In this document: piece after piece, positions 54,665 to 62,684 of the stretch
Layout of the letters: every line of letters begins with the position of its first letter
How positions within the stretch are numbered: position 1 is the stretch's first letter
DNA from: Planctomycetota bacterium
GTDB taxonomy: Bacteria > Planctomycetota > UBA8108 > JACQVS01
Length of the DNA: 64,000 nt
Direction: 5' to 3'
Assembly: GCA_028280485.1 (NCBI GenBank)
Contig: JANQLS010000086.1
Coordinates: 1-64,000, forward strand
Position numbers and translations under genes: made by a program
The notes under the pieces: generated by a model
The model's database searches: none
What the model was told of the DNA's origin: nothing
The model's input: the letters and a program-made list of their open reading frames with translations, nothing else

Positions 54665-55000
54665 TCATTTTTGTTCAGCAATAGCTCTATAGAGCTTTCT
54701 TAAAATTTGAGCAGCTGTGGTCACCAATTTTTCACCCGATCCAGCGGCTACTCGAGCAGTAATGACTTCGTATTGCCCTTGAGTGTAGGCCTGACGAGTG
54801 GGTACATACCCCACGGAGCCTCCCGAGAGAGTTGATATTATCGTGTGCTTAAAAGGTGAGGCTTTTTTTATGGCGATTCCTAATTCCACGAAGATCTCAC
54901 CAGGGAGTCCAACCTAGGCAATATCTTTCCCAAGAGTGATCACTTGGACTTCGGCGTCGAGGAGCTGCCCGTTTCTTGCGTGAACATTAAGAACTTGGCA
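54665..55000 (-). pseudogene. C-terminal remnant of a neutral/alkaline ceramidase-like gene
   Basis: On the minus strand the sequence reads VLNVHARNGQLLDAEVQVITLGKDIA, then an in-frame TAG (54914-54916), then VGLPGEIFVELGIAIKKASPF and GGSVGYVPTRQAYTQGQYEVI to a stop at 54665. This matches the C-terminal part of the planctomycete proteins related to neutral ceramidases. The TAG sits where the family usually has a hydrophobic residue and could be a one-base change from a Trp codon. A TGA and no recognisable N-terminal part lie upstream. About 110 codons remain of a gene that is normally more than 400 codons. Confidence 0.65.
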
Positions 55001-55450
55001 TCAGGGTCCTTCTTTCGATTTATGAATTCATGACTGGAGTTAAGAAAACAGCATTGATTCATATGTTTCTTTATGACCTTTGATGATTTTCGATGAGGAG
55101 TGCCTGATAGATCGATCCAACGAGTGTGACAGAGTCGTTGCTTGTTCGGTGCGGGTCATTTCCTCGGCTCTTCTCTTACAAACTTCCTTTGATAATTCAT
55201 ACTGAATAGCTTCTATTCATGAAATTCAAGATTTCTGTATGTAGAATGAGGACTGTAAAACTTCTGAATCATAAGAATGACAGAGTACTTCGAATTGGGG
55301 CATCGCAGATGGACTCTGTGGTCTAGAAAGCGCGGGGGCTAAAAAGTGCAAGGACGATCAGTAACCTTGGGCTTCACGAAGTCACCCTTTGTAGGCGGAG
55401 AGTCCTCGTCGTTTTAGGGATGGTCTGATCGTCTATCTGGAGAGAGAGTC
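55001..55450. other. Non-coding stretch before the enolase-superfamily gene
   Basis: About 450 bases without a supportable gene. The left part may hold further unrecognisable debris of the ceramidase-like gene. The right part should contain the promoter and leader of the gene at 55451, whose ribosome-binding site is probably GGAGAGAGA just before the ATG. Confidence 0.4.
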
Positions 55451-56707
55451 ATGACAATATCTAGGCGGCGTTTTCTCGCCGCGACTACTCTGGCAATTGT
55501 GCCTGCTGTTCCAACTTTCGGAAAAGACAATAGCGAGCCACGTTCGTTTCCGTCTCCGGAGGATTTTAAGCAAGTTCTCTCGAGCCCCGTCTTACGCCTC
55601 GATTCCCCGAAGTCTCCGGTGACCTTAGAGTCGATTGAGCTTCTGCGAAATGGTAAAGAGTATCTTGTCCGCGCGCGGTCGACCGATGGAACTGAGGGCG
55701 TAGTTGTTGCTAACTCAGCACGGCTACGCGATGCCTATCCGATCTTCTTGCGGAGGGTGGCTCCGTTCTTTACCGGCAAGGACGCCCGTCATATCGAGAC
55801 ACTACTCGACGACGTCTACCGCCACTCGAGCAACTACAAGTGGCAAGGGCTCGCATTCTGGTGTTGTGTTGCTGCTGCTGAGTTAGCGATCCTTGAGCTC
55901 CTAGGTAAGGTCACCAAAAAATCTATCGGAGAAATGTTCGGAGGTATCGTAAGACGAGATATCGCGGTCTACCGAGCTAGTAGCAATCGCGGGAACAAAC
56001 CGGAGGAGGAGGTCGAACATCTGAAACGACTGATCGCGGAGACAGGCGCGAAAGCTGTGAAGTTCCGACTTGGTGGGCGCATGAGCCGAAATCGCGACTC
56101 ACGGCCGGGTCGTTCGGAGGCATTGATCCCGCTCGTACGAAAGGCACTTGGAGACGACGTCACGCTCTACGCCGACTCGAATAGTTCATACGACGTCCCC
56201 AACGCAATTCGCATCGGTCGCCTCATGGAGGATCATGGTTACGGCTTCTTTGAGGAACCGTGTCGATTCGACCATTTATGGGAAACCAAAAAAGTTGCCG
56301 ATGCCTTGAAAATTCCGGTAGCGGGTGGCGAACAAGAGTTTAGTTTTCGCCGCTTCCGCTGGACCATCGAGAATCGCGGCGTCGACATTGTACAGCCGGA
56401 TCTACACTACTTTGGTGGCTTTATCCGTTGTACTAAAGTTGCACGCATGGCCGCGCTTGCCAAAATACCGTGTACGGTCCACATGTCGGGTGCGGGTCTG
56501 GGCTACCTCTACACTCTGCATTTTGCTTCGTACGTTAAAAACGCCGGAGCCCATCAAGAATTTAAGGGGACGAGTAAGATTCCAATCGAATGTGATACTT
56601 CTAACCTGAAGTGCAAAGAGGGGGTGATGCGTGTTCCCACCGGCCCTGGTTTTGGCATCCGAATCGATCCGGATTTCGTCCAAAGAGCGAAGCGGGTAGT
56701 GCTATGA
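55451..56707 (+). CDS. Tat-exported mandelate racemase/muconate lactonizing (enolase superfamily) enzyme
   Basis: This 418-aa protein has a Tat signal (ISRRRFLAATTLAIVPAVPTFG). The enolase-superfamily sites are visible: catalytic Lys region GAKAVKFRLGG (about residue 200), metal ligands in YADSNSSYD (about 240), FFEEPCRFD (about 267) and AGGEQEFS (about 292), then IVQPDLHYFGG (about 316) and the His in VHMSGAGLG (about 344). The Lys/His arrangement fits the mandelate-racemase subgroup, which includes sugar-acid dehydratases and epimerases. It stands alone between a decayed gene and a convergent lactonase gene. Codon use looks somewhat richer in G+C than the flanking operon, so it may be a recent arrival. 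Substrate unknown. Confidence 0.88.
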   Translation: MTISRRRFLAATTLAIVPAVPTFGKDNSEPRSFPSPEDFKQVLSSPVLRLDSPKSPVTLESIELLRNGKEYLVRARSTDGTEGVVVANSARLRDAYPIFLRRVAPFFTGKDARHIETLLDDVYRHSSNYKWQGLAFWCCVAAAELAILELLGKVTKKSIGEMFGGIVRRDIAVYRASSNRGNKPEEEVEHLKRLIAETGAKAVKFRLGGRMSRNRDSRPGRSEALIPLVRKALGDDVTLYADSNSSYDVPNAIRIGRLMEDHGYGFFEEPCRFDHLWETKKVADALKIPVAGGEQEFSFRRFRWTIENRGVDIVQPDLHYFGGFIRCTKVARMAALAKIPCTVHMSGAGLGYLYTLHFASYVKNAGAHQEFKGTSKIPIECDTSNLKCKEGVMRVPTGPGFGIRIDPDFVQRAKRVVL

Positions 56708-56782
56708 ATTTTATTCCGACTTACTTTAGGAGGATTCCGTAAGGGCTAACGGGATCAGCAATGATAGAGCTGACGTTCTTCA

Positions 56783-57907
56783 TTAATGGGGATTAAGAAA
56801 TAAAACACAAGTGGGGTTTTTAATATCGAGAGCTTGCGATGTATCGCGAAGTCGACCGGAGTCGGGATCGATCGAGAAGAGTTTCACTTGGTGGCTTGAT
56901 TGATTGGCGATGAGGAGCCAGCGGTCGTTGGGGCTGGCTTTTATTGAACGAGTTGATTTTCCGCCTGAGGAAATGTGCCCAATAAGTGTGAGTTGCCCGG
57001 TGTTTTGATCGACTTTAAAGGCCACGAGAGTATCCTCACCCCGGTTGCTACCGTAGACGTACTGACCCTTGGAATCGATTTGAATGTCAGCGCCACCACC
57101 GCCTTTGGCTTGAATGCGTTTGGTGTGTTGAATGAATTTTCCGCTTTGTTTTTTACGATCAAATTGAAGGACTGAAACCGTGGGCGCCGCTTCATTCATA
57201 CAGTAGATAAAATCTTTTTTGGGATGCCAAGCCAAGTGACGGGGTTGCTGCCCGGGTCGCCCGCTGATTTCGGTGGTTAGTTTTAAGCCTTTTGATTTAT
57301 CGAGAATCCTATAAATAAAAACCTTATCGACTCCGAGATCACCCACTGCTGCATACTTACCTTGAGGGTCGATGATAATGGAGTGGGGATGAGACGCAAG
57401 TTGTCGATTCGATGAACTACCTCCCTTACCGGGATGCTCAAAGCGGTTAAGAAGACTTCCGATCTTTCCATTAGATTGAAGCTCAAAGGCAACGACACTT
57501 CCTCGACTGACGTAGGTATCTTTTCTGAAATTAACCGCAAACACCATTTTTTTGTGGGGATCTAAAGCTAGGTGGATTGTGGTTTTTCCCCTTGCCGGCT
57601 TTTGGTGAATAAAGTTAAGTGTTTGATCCGGTTGAATGTGAAATGTACTTAATGCGCCATCTGTTTTTGATTTAACTTTTTTTAGAGTCGAACCTCCGAC
57701 AAGCAAGTGGTTTGAAGAAACCATCCAGGTCAGTGAATGATCGGAAACTTTCTTGATCTCTTTTAGCTTCCCCTCTTTTTCATCGATAGCGGCAAGCGTT
57801 ACTCCTTCCGATCCCGATACCCAAAAGTAAATGGGTTTTCCTAAGGAGTCAGCGGTAGAGACAAAAACCAATCCAATGGTGAAGGAAAGAACTTGAACTA
57901 GCTTCAA
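56783..57907 (-). CDS. Secreted beta-propeller lactonase (6-phosphogluconolactonase-like, PF10282 type)
   Basis: The open frame extends to 57979, but a TTG at 57907 has AGGAG six bases upstream and opens directly into a signal peptide (residues 1 to about 21: LKLVQVLSFTIGLVFVSTADS), so it is preferred. The 374-aa product is a seven-bladed lactonase: VAFELQSNGKIGSLL, HPHSIIIDPQGKYAAVGDLGVDKVFIY, GQQPRHLAWHPKKDFIYCMNEAAPTVSV, GGGADIQIDSKGQYVYGSNRGEDTLVAF and SIKASPNDRWLLIANQSSHQVKLF. These proteins hydrolyse sugar lactones, although export argues against a pentose-phosphate role. Last gene of the six-gene minus-strand operon. Confidence 0.87.
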   Translation of the reverse strand: MKLVQVLSFTIGLVFVSTADSLGKPIYFWVSGSEGVTLAAIDEKEGKLKEIKKVSDHSLTWMVSSNHLLVGGSTLKKVKSKTDGALSTFHIQPDQTLNFIHQKPARGKTTIHLALDPHKKMVFAVNFRKDTYVSRGSVVAFELQSNGKIGSLLNRFEHPGKGGSSSNRQLASHPHSIIIDPQGKYAAVGDLGVDKVFIYRILDKSKGLKLTTEISGRPGQQPRHLAWHPKKDFIYCMNEAAPTVSVLQFDRKKQSGKFIQHTKRIQAKGGGGADIQIDSKGQYVYGSNRGEDTLVAFKVDQNTGQLTLIGHISSGGKSTRSIKASPNDRWLLIANQSSHQVKLFSIDPDSGRLRDTSQALDIKNPTCVLFLNPH

Positions 57908-57975
57908 GGAATGCTCCTGAATGTTGAAGGTTAATTTTGGGTCTGAATGAGTGGAAGTGTTGATCCTCGTCGCGC

Positions 57976-58890
57976 TCAAGACTGCATCAATGTTTGAGGA
58001 TTCTTAGTGATCATTTTCTTCAGGTCGGAAGGCGGTATGCCTAAACTTATCAAGCGATTAAGGTATTTTGAAAAACTTTGAAGGGGCAATTTATTATCCA
58101 ATTGCCCGAAATCGGAAGAAAGGATCACTCGATCAGTTCCGGTTGCTTGGATTTGTTGAACCAAGGTTTCTATTTCAATCTGCCCGGGGCAACAAGGAGT
58201 TACAGCTAAAAAGCTGTGCTCAATCCACGCTCCTAACTCGATAGCGGTCTTCTGATCTTGGATCGACATATTCGGTACGGATTCGGAGGCGTGAGTGACA
58301 ATCTTCCGGTGAACTCCAAGTTTGTTGGCTTCAGTTAACAAGCTCATCGATTCTTCAGGTGATATATGACCGGTTGCTAGTACGGCATCAAACTCGGCGA
58401 TGAGTTTTAATATCGAAATGACTTGAGGCTTCAGCTTTTTATTCGCATCGAAGACAGAGAGGCTCCACACCCCGCCACGAGGATGGGGCACAGGGCTGCA
58501 ATCAATGCCTAAGGTTTCAATGTGATGTTGGGCTGAATAAGTAGGGAAGTAAATGATGTCAACCCCAGAAGCCAGCGCAGCTTCAACGGAGGCTGGCTCC
58601 AATCCACCAACGGGAGGATTGAGAACTAGAGAGCTATAAAATCTTGGTCCTTGGGGATAAATTTTGTTGAGAACAAAGCAGCGACCTACAGTAGAGGTCG
58701 TGTGGTCTTTGAGCCCAACTCCAGCCATGCCCAATTCAGCGGCTGTCTTTGCTAGTTGATACGCATCCTGGGATCGAGGAACGACATCGGGAGAGCAGTG
58801 GACGTGCAAGTCATACGCACCCTCTAATAAGCTTAAAGCTTCTTCGGGATCTAAACCATCGAGTTGAGAATCTTCATCCGTAGGTATCAA
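57976..58890 (-). CDS. DUF6282 amidohydrolase-like protein
   Basis: This 304-aa protein has no signal peptide. DUF6282 hallmarks are YDLHVHCSPDVVPR (metal-binding HxH), VGLKDHTTSTVGR, GGLEPASVEAALASGVDIIYFPT, ATGHISPEESMSLL, IVTHASE and VILSSDFGQ. These give the full metal-ligand series of an amidohydrolase-type barrel, so a cytoplasmic metal-dependent hydrolase or lactonase is likely; no substrate is known for the family. The only start in frame after the preceding stop is TTG at 58890; AGGA lies about ten bases upstream. It sits between the TIM-barrel protein and the lactonase in the operon. Confidence 0.8.
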   Translation of the reverse strand: MIPTDEDSQLDGLDPEEALSLLEGAYDLHVHCSPDVVPRSQDAYQLAKTAAELGMAGVGLKDHTTSTVGRCFVLNKIYPQGPRFYSSLVLNPPVGGLEPASVEAALASGVDIIYFPTYSAQHHIETLGIDCSPVPHPRGGVWSLSVFDANKKLKPQVISILKLIAEFDAVLATGHISPEESMSLLTEANKLGVHRKIVTHASESVPNMSIQDQKTAIELGAWIEHSFLAVTPCCPGQIEIETLVQQIQATGTDRVILSSDFGQLDNKLPLQSFSKYLNRLISLGIPPSDLKKMITKNPQTLMQS

Positions 58891-58911
58891 AGATTTGTTT
58901 TCCTGAGTGGG

Positions 58912-60414
58912 TTATGATTTATGAAGCTCACGAATGGTATTCCCGAAGACCTTTAAAGACTTATAGGTCATCTCGTCGTACTCTCTTGAAGCTAAAATAC
59001 CATCAGCGCCGGCATCGTAGGCACGTTGAACTGATTTTTCAATTTGCTCTTTTTTACTTAGTCGCGCTTGCATGCCACCAGGTATATGCCACGGTACATC
59101 GATGCCGATTCCGGAGTAAACTTTTGCTTGGCTTTTAACGGCTAATTTACATCTTCGAGTTTCTTGATAGACGTACTCCGGACTGAGACCCAGCTTTTCC
59201 AAATCTTCAAGTGAGGGCTGGCTTTTCTTATTGTGGTTAAAGATGGAATAGAAGAGATCCAAAGATTGCTCTAAGCTAAGTTCATGAAAAATTCGGGATT
59301 TCATTCTTTCTAATACCCACCATCTCAACCGAGGTCCCAATATTTCGTGATAGAGAATGGGTTTAATGAAGTCGGCTTGTTCCGTCATATCCTTGTAGGA
59401 TACCGCTGAACGATAGAAGACATCCCAACTCGACTTTTGGTGATCGACATGTCTCCCTGATTCGATATTTGGATTTATTCCCTTGGCGATTTTATGAACT
59501 TGAGAACAGATTTCTTCATCTGCTTGAAACCACTGATAATCCCAAGTTAAGACTTCAGGGTACTTGTGGAACACGCGGAGTACATTAGTAAAAACGCCAT
59601 CGGAAGGAGGTTTTTTTCCTTGTTCGAGCCCTCGAATGAGATTGTAGAGTTGTCTAAAACCCTCTTTGGCTCGCTCAATATTCGTTCCTGATTTTTTATG
59701 CCGCATCTGGCAGTGTTCACAAAAACAAGTTGGGATTAAACCTCTGAACAGGAGGTAAGACAGTGGCCCGGTTCGTTCGGCTCCGTACTGAAGTCCATCG
59801 AGGGGGTTGTTTTTCACTAAGTCGTAAACGGTGTTGTAAACCCATTCTCGATAGGCTGGATGGTTCCAACACGGACCCCGACCCGGATTTCCATTAATAT
59901 CGACTGTCAATACATTGGAGTAGCCGGGGATATGAGCTTTCCTTCGCGCACCCGCCTCTAAGATTCGAGCGTAAACTTTCATTTTACGATCTTTGGCCGG
60001 TTTGTCGATTTCATGAAAGATGTTGTGCTTGGAATACTCAAAATTGGAGTCGACAACTTGATGTTTAACGGTCGCGTTTTTGAATAATTTCTCTGAATGT
60101 CGAATCCAGGATCGAGGAAGATTCCTCTTATTCTCATCGATGACTTTAACCCCGTGATCCTTAGCCATCACATTTGGTGGTCGATAGCCCATGTGGTAGG
60201 TATGGGAATAGAGAAAAAGCGTATTCACGCTCGCTTTTTCTTTTAATTGATCCAAGCAATTGTCGATGCCTTCATCGAGTAAGGAATGGGGCGAGATCTG
60301 GACGCCGACCATAGATTCTTTCTTCTTCGCTTCAAGAGCAGAAAGTAAATTCGGCGCAACCATCGCGGGGAGACCCACCGACAAACTCGTTTTTAAAAAT
60401 TCGCGTCGCTTCAT
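58912..60414 (-). CDS. Tat-exported hypothetical TIM-barrel protein (glycosyl-hydrolase-like)
   Basis: This 500-aa protein has a Tat signal (MKRREFLKTSLSVGLPAMVAPNLL). Motifs recall the hypothetical glycosyl hydrolase groups: VNTLFLYSHTYHMGY, MKVYARILEAGAR, PCWNHPAYREWV, DGLQYGAERTGPLSYLL and the Cys cluster CFCEHC (about residue 232). The order of a barrel strand, an acidic residue and then a CxC-x-x-C cluster resembles the protein at 20283. KPILYHEILGPRLRWW and GIGIDVPWHIPGGM are late barrel blocks. The catalytic residues and substrate are not identifiable. It overlaps the SGNH gene by ATGA (60411-60414). Confidence 0.65.
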   Translation of the reverse strand: MKRREFLKTSLSVGLPAMVAPNLLSALEAKKKESMVGVQISPHSLLDEGIDNCLDQLKEKASVNTLFLYSHTYHMGYRPPNVMAKDHGVKVIDENKRNLPRSWIRHSEKLFKNATVKHQVVDSNFEYSKHNIFHEIDKPAKDRKMKVYARILEAGARRKAHIPGYSNVLTVDINGNPGRGPCWNHPAYREWVYNTVYDLVKNNPLDGLQYGAERTGPLSYLLFRGLIPTCFCEHCQMRHKKSGTNIERAKEGFRQLYNLIRGLEQGKKPPSDGVFTNVLRVFHKYPEVLTWDYQWFQADEEICSQVHKIAKGINPNIESGRHVDHQKSSWDVFYRSAVSYKDMTEQADFIKPILYHEILGPRLRWWVLERMKSRIFHELSLEQSLDLFYSIFNHNKKSQPSLEDLEKLGLSPEYVYQETRRCKLAVKSQAKVYSGIGIDVPWHIPGGMQARLSKKEQIEKSVQRAYDAGADGILASREYDEMTYKSLKVFGNTIRELHKS

Positions 60415-61376
60415 TTTCTTATGCTTTCTTTTGACTCGAATTGAGAGCGAAGTTTTTTGTCTGTTTTTTTCCAGGTCTCCCAGGCGACTTTTTCTAAGTA
60501 TGCCGCCGTCTTCTCATCAATTTTTGCTCGAACTCCACTACCAGCATTTTTTTGCATCCACGTCGGCAAACTCTTTTGGTAGGGCGTGGGAACAAATTTT
60601 TCGAATTGCTTCTCTAAGGCTTCTTTATTCTTCTCTCGTTCCTCTTTTGTGAAATGAGGCCAGACATGAAAGTCACGCGGGATTTTTCCTTGGGGAGAGT
60701 TTCGTGTAAAAGCGGCATAAAAACAGGCCAGGTTTAAAAAATGGCCCAAATCACCGGGGTGAACTCGATCGTTCTTGTGTTGAAGGTCGAGTTGCGGGCG
60801 TTCCTTGTTTACTCGCATCCAGGCAGTGGAACAGGGGGCGTAAAGCTTAACTTTATTTTTTACGGCAGATTCAAAGAGTTTTTTTCTTCCGACATTAGAA
60901 ACTTCGTCGTTTCTCCAACCCATCTCATAGTAAACGGGTTCACCGCCGGCCTTCCGGATCGCTTTACAATACACATCCAGTGCCTTAGCGTGTTCAGTAC
61001 CTTCTTTTCCATTAATAAACTGAGCCACTGCCATCAATACGACATAGTCATTCTTTTGTTTTTTGACTTCTTTAAGGAAGGTCGAGCCCTTAGGAACTCC
61101 ATACTGGTACCGGTCGAAATCGGGTCGAAGATAGACGTGAATGCCATCACCACTTCGACCGATTAATTTCGCTTGAGTCACACGGTTTAATTGATTGTAA
61201 ATTTTCTTCGAAACGAGCTGAGAGACTCCATCGGGTAGATCATTCCAATAAGTGCTGCTGCTTCCAGCAAAGAGTAATTGGAGCTCTTTCGGGTTTGCTT
61301 TAGCTTGTTTTTCGTCTGCAAAACTAACTGAGGAAAATAAGGTAACAATAAGAATGAAGGAGAAGAGTGATTTCAT
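60411..61376 (-). CDS. Secreted SGNH-like hydrolase
   Basis: This 321-aa protein has a signal peptide (about residues 1-20, ending VSFADE). The SGNH pattern is weak but complete at both ends. Block I is LLFAGSSSTYWNDLP, with the presumed nucleophile in GSS, and block V is DRVHPGDLGHFLNLACFYAAF, with Asp and His three residues apart. The middle blocks (NDYVVLMAVAQF; GEPVYYEMGW) fit the alpha/beta core. Such enzymes remove acyl groups from polysaccharides or act as esterases. A role in deacetylating the operon's substrate is plausible. It lies 18 bases after the DUF1552 gene and overlaps the next gene. Confidence 0.72.
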   Translation of the reverse strand: MKSLFSFILIVTLFSSVSFADEKQAKANPKELQLLFAGSSSTYWNDLPDGVSQLVSKKIYNQLNRVTQAKLIGRSGDGIHVYLRPDFDRYQYGVPKGSTFLKEVKKQKNDYVVLMAVAQFINGKEGTEHAKALDVYCKAIRKAGGEPVYYEMGWRNDEVSNVGRKKLFESAVKNKVKLYAPCSTAWMRVNKERPQLDLQHKNDRVHPGDLGHFLNLACFYAAFTRNSPQGKIPRDFHVWPHFTKEEREKNKEALEKQFEKFVPTPYQKSLPTWMQKNAGSGVRAKIDEKTAAYLEKVAWETWKKTDKKLRSQFESKESIRK

Positions 61377-61394
61377 GTTGAAGTAGCATCCGAA

Positions 61395-62684
61395 TTAAGT
61401 GAGGAGTGATCCAATTGTGGATTGACCATCGGCAAAAGATTCACTCTGAGCACCTGCTGCCTGGAGTTGAGTTAACCAAAGGTTGGCCAAAGGAACATAG
61501 CCCTTAAATTTATGGTGTTCCCCAGTTTTTAGTTTGCCTCCTAAGGACCCTGCAGTAATCAGGGGCAAGTCACCGTAGTCATGAATTCTCCCGTCTCCCA
61601 TCCCAGAGCCGAACGAGAGCAAGCTCTGATCTAAGAGGGATTTTCCGCCTTCAGAAATGGAGTCTAATTTCTTAACTAAATAAGCAAATTGCTCAACATG
61701 GAATCGATCAATTTTCTTTAGTTTTTCCAGTGCTTCTTCTCCCTTAGTGTGAGTGAGCACATGGTGGTTCTGGGGGGAAGAGAAGACTCCGTGGTAGGAC
61801 CGAGGCGTATCCCAACGTTCAGGGTCGATGACTAAGGTGGTAACTCGAGTTAAATCTTGTTGAAAAGCGATGGCAATCAAGTCTGCCATCAACTGAAGGT
61901 ACGCTCCTCGTTCTTCAGGAATGCTTTGAGGGCGCTGAAGCTTCGTTTGACGTTGGGATGAGAATCCTTCTGCTTTTTCAATTCGAGTTTCAATTTCGCG
62001 TACTGAATCTAGGTACTCGGTGATTTTGGATTGATCACTTTTCCCCACTCTCTTAAGTAAATTTTTTGCATCCTGAGAAATGAGGTCGAGAACACCTTTT
62101 TGATTCTTTTTAGTCACCTCGAATAGACGCGAGAAGATAGCCCGAGGATCTTTTTGAACTTCAGAAGCATAACCCGGACTTTTCCAGGATATTGTTTCAA
62201 AGTAACGCGTTTCTTTTTGATTGGTGAAATCGTTGCAACTCAATTCCATCGAAGGTAAGTAAGTCTCTTGTCCGATTTGCTTGGCGATGAGCTGATCTAA
62301 AGTTGTGTTCGTAGGGAATCCACCATCTAATGCTTCACTTGGAGGTGAGCTGGTCAACCAGCAACAACCCGCTTGGGCGTGGACTCCAGTGCCCCCTCGG
62401 AATTTCCGATCTAATCCAGTAAAGACGTTTACCTTCGAACGGAATTCCTTGAGGGGAGTGAGCGAAGGAGTGACCTCCCAGTCCAGTCCCGTTTTTTTAG
62501 GATGCCAAGCTTCCTGAACGACTCCATTGGGGATATAAATCCAGGCAAATCTCTGAGGAGTTTTTGGGCCTCGACTCACCTCCTTTGCGGGGAGCATACA
62601 ATCGAGAAAAGGAAGAGCTACGCTTGCTCCGATTCCTTTTAATACCGACCGTCTTGAAATAGATCTTTGAGAGAGAATGTTCAT
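61395..62684 (-). CDS. Tat-exported DUF1552 protein (second copy)
   Basis: This 429-aa protein has the signal ISRRSVLKGIGASVALPFLDCM. DUF1552 features are RFAWIYIPNGVVQEAWHP, VNVFTGLDRKFRGGTGVHAQAGCCWLTS, TLDQLIAKQIGQETYLPSMELS, ISWKSPGYASEVQKDPRAIFSRLF, and LLSFGSGMGDGRIHDYGDLPLITAG near the C-terminus. It starts inside the stop of the DUF1592-type gene (ATGA, 62681-62684), the same partner order as at 33018-36901. Its subtype differs from the copy at 35600 (GMGDGRIHDYGDLP here versus SNLGHANRHDNSNLP there). Function not established. Confidence 0.93.
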   Translation of the reverse strand: MNILSQRSISRRSVLKGIGASVALPFLDCMLPAKEVSRGPKTPQRFAWIYIPNGVVQEAWHPKKTGLDWEVTPSLTPLKEFRSKVNVFTGLDRKFRGGTGVHAQAGCCWLTSSPPSEALDGGFPTNTTLDQLIAKQIGQETYLPSMELSCNDFTNQKETRYFETISWKSPGYASEVQKDPRAIFSRLFEVTKKNQKGVLDLISQDAKNLLKRVGKSDQSKITEYLDSVREIETRIEKAEGFSSQRQTKLQRPQSIPEERGAYLQLMADLIAIAFQQDLTRVTTLVIDPERWDTPRSYHGVFSSPQNHHVLTHTKGEEALEKLKKIDRFHVEQFAYLVKKLDSISEGGKSLLDQSLLSFGSGMGDGRIHDYGDLPLITAGSLGGKLKTGEHHKFKGYVPLANLWLTQLQAAGAQSESFADGQSTIGSLLT

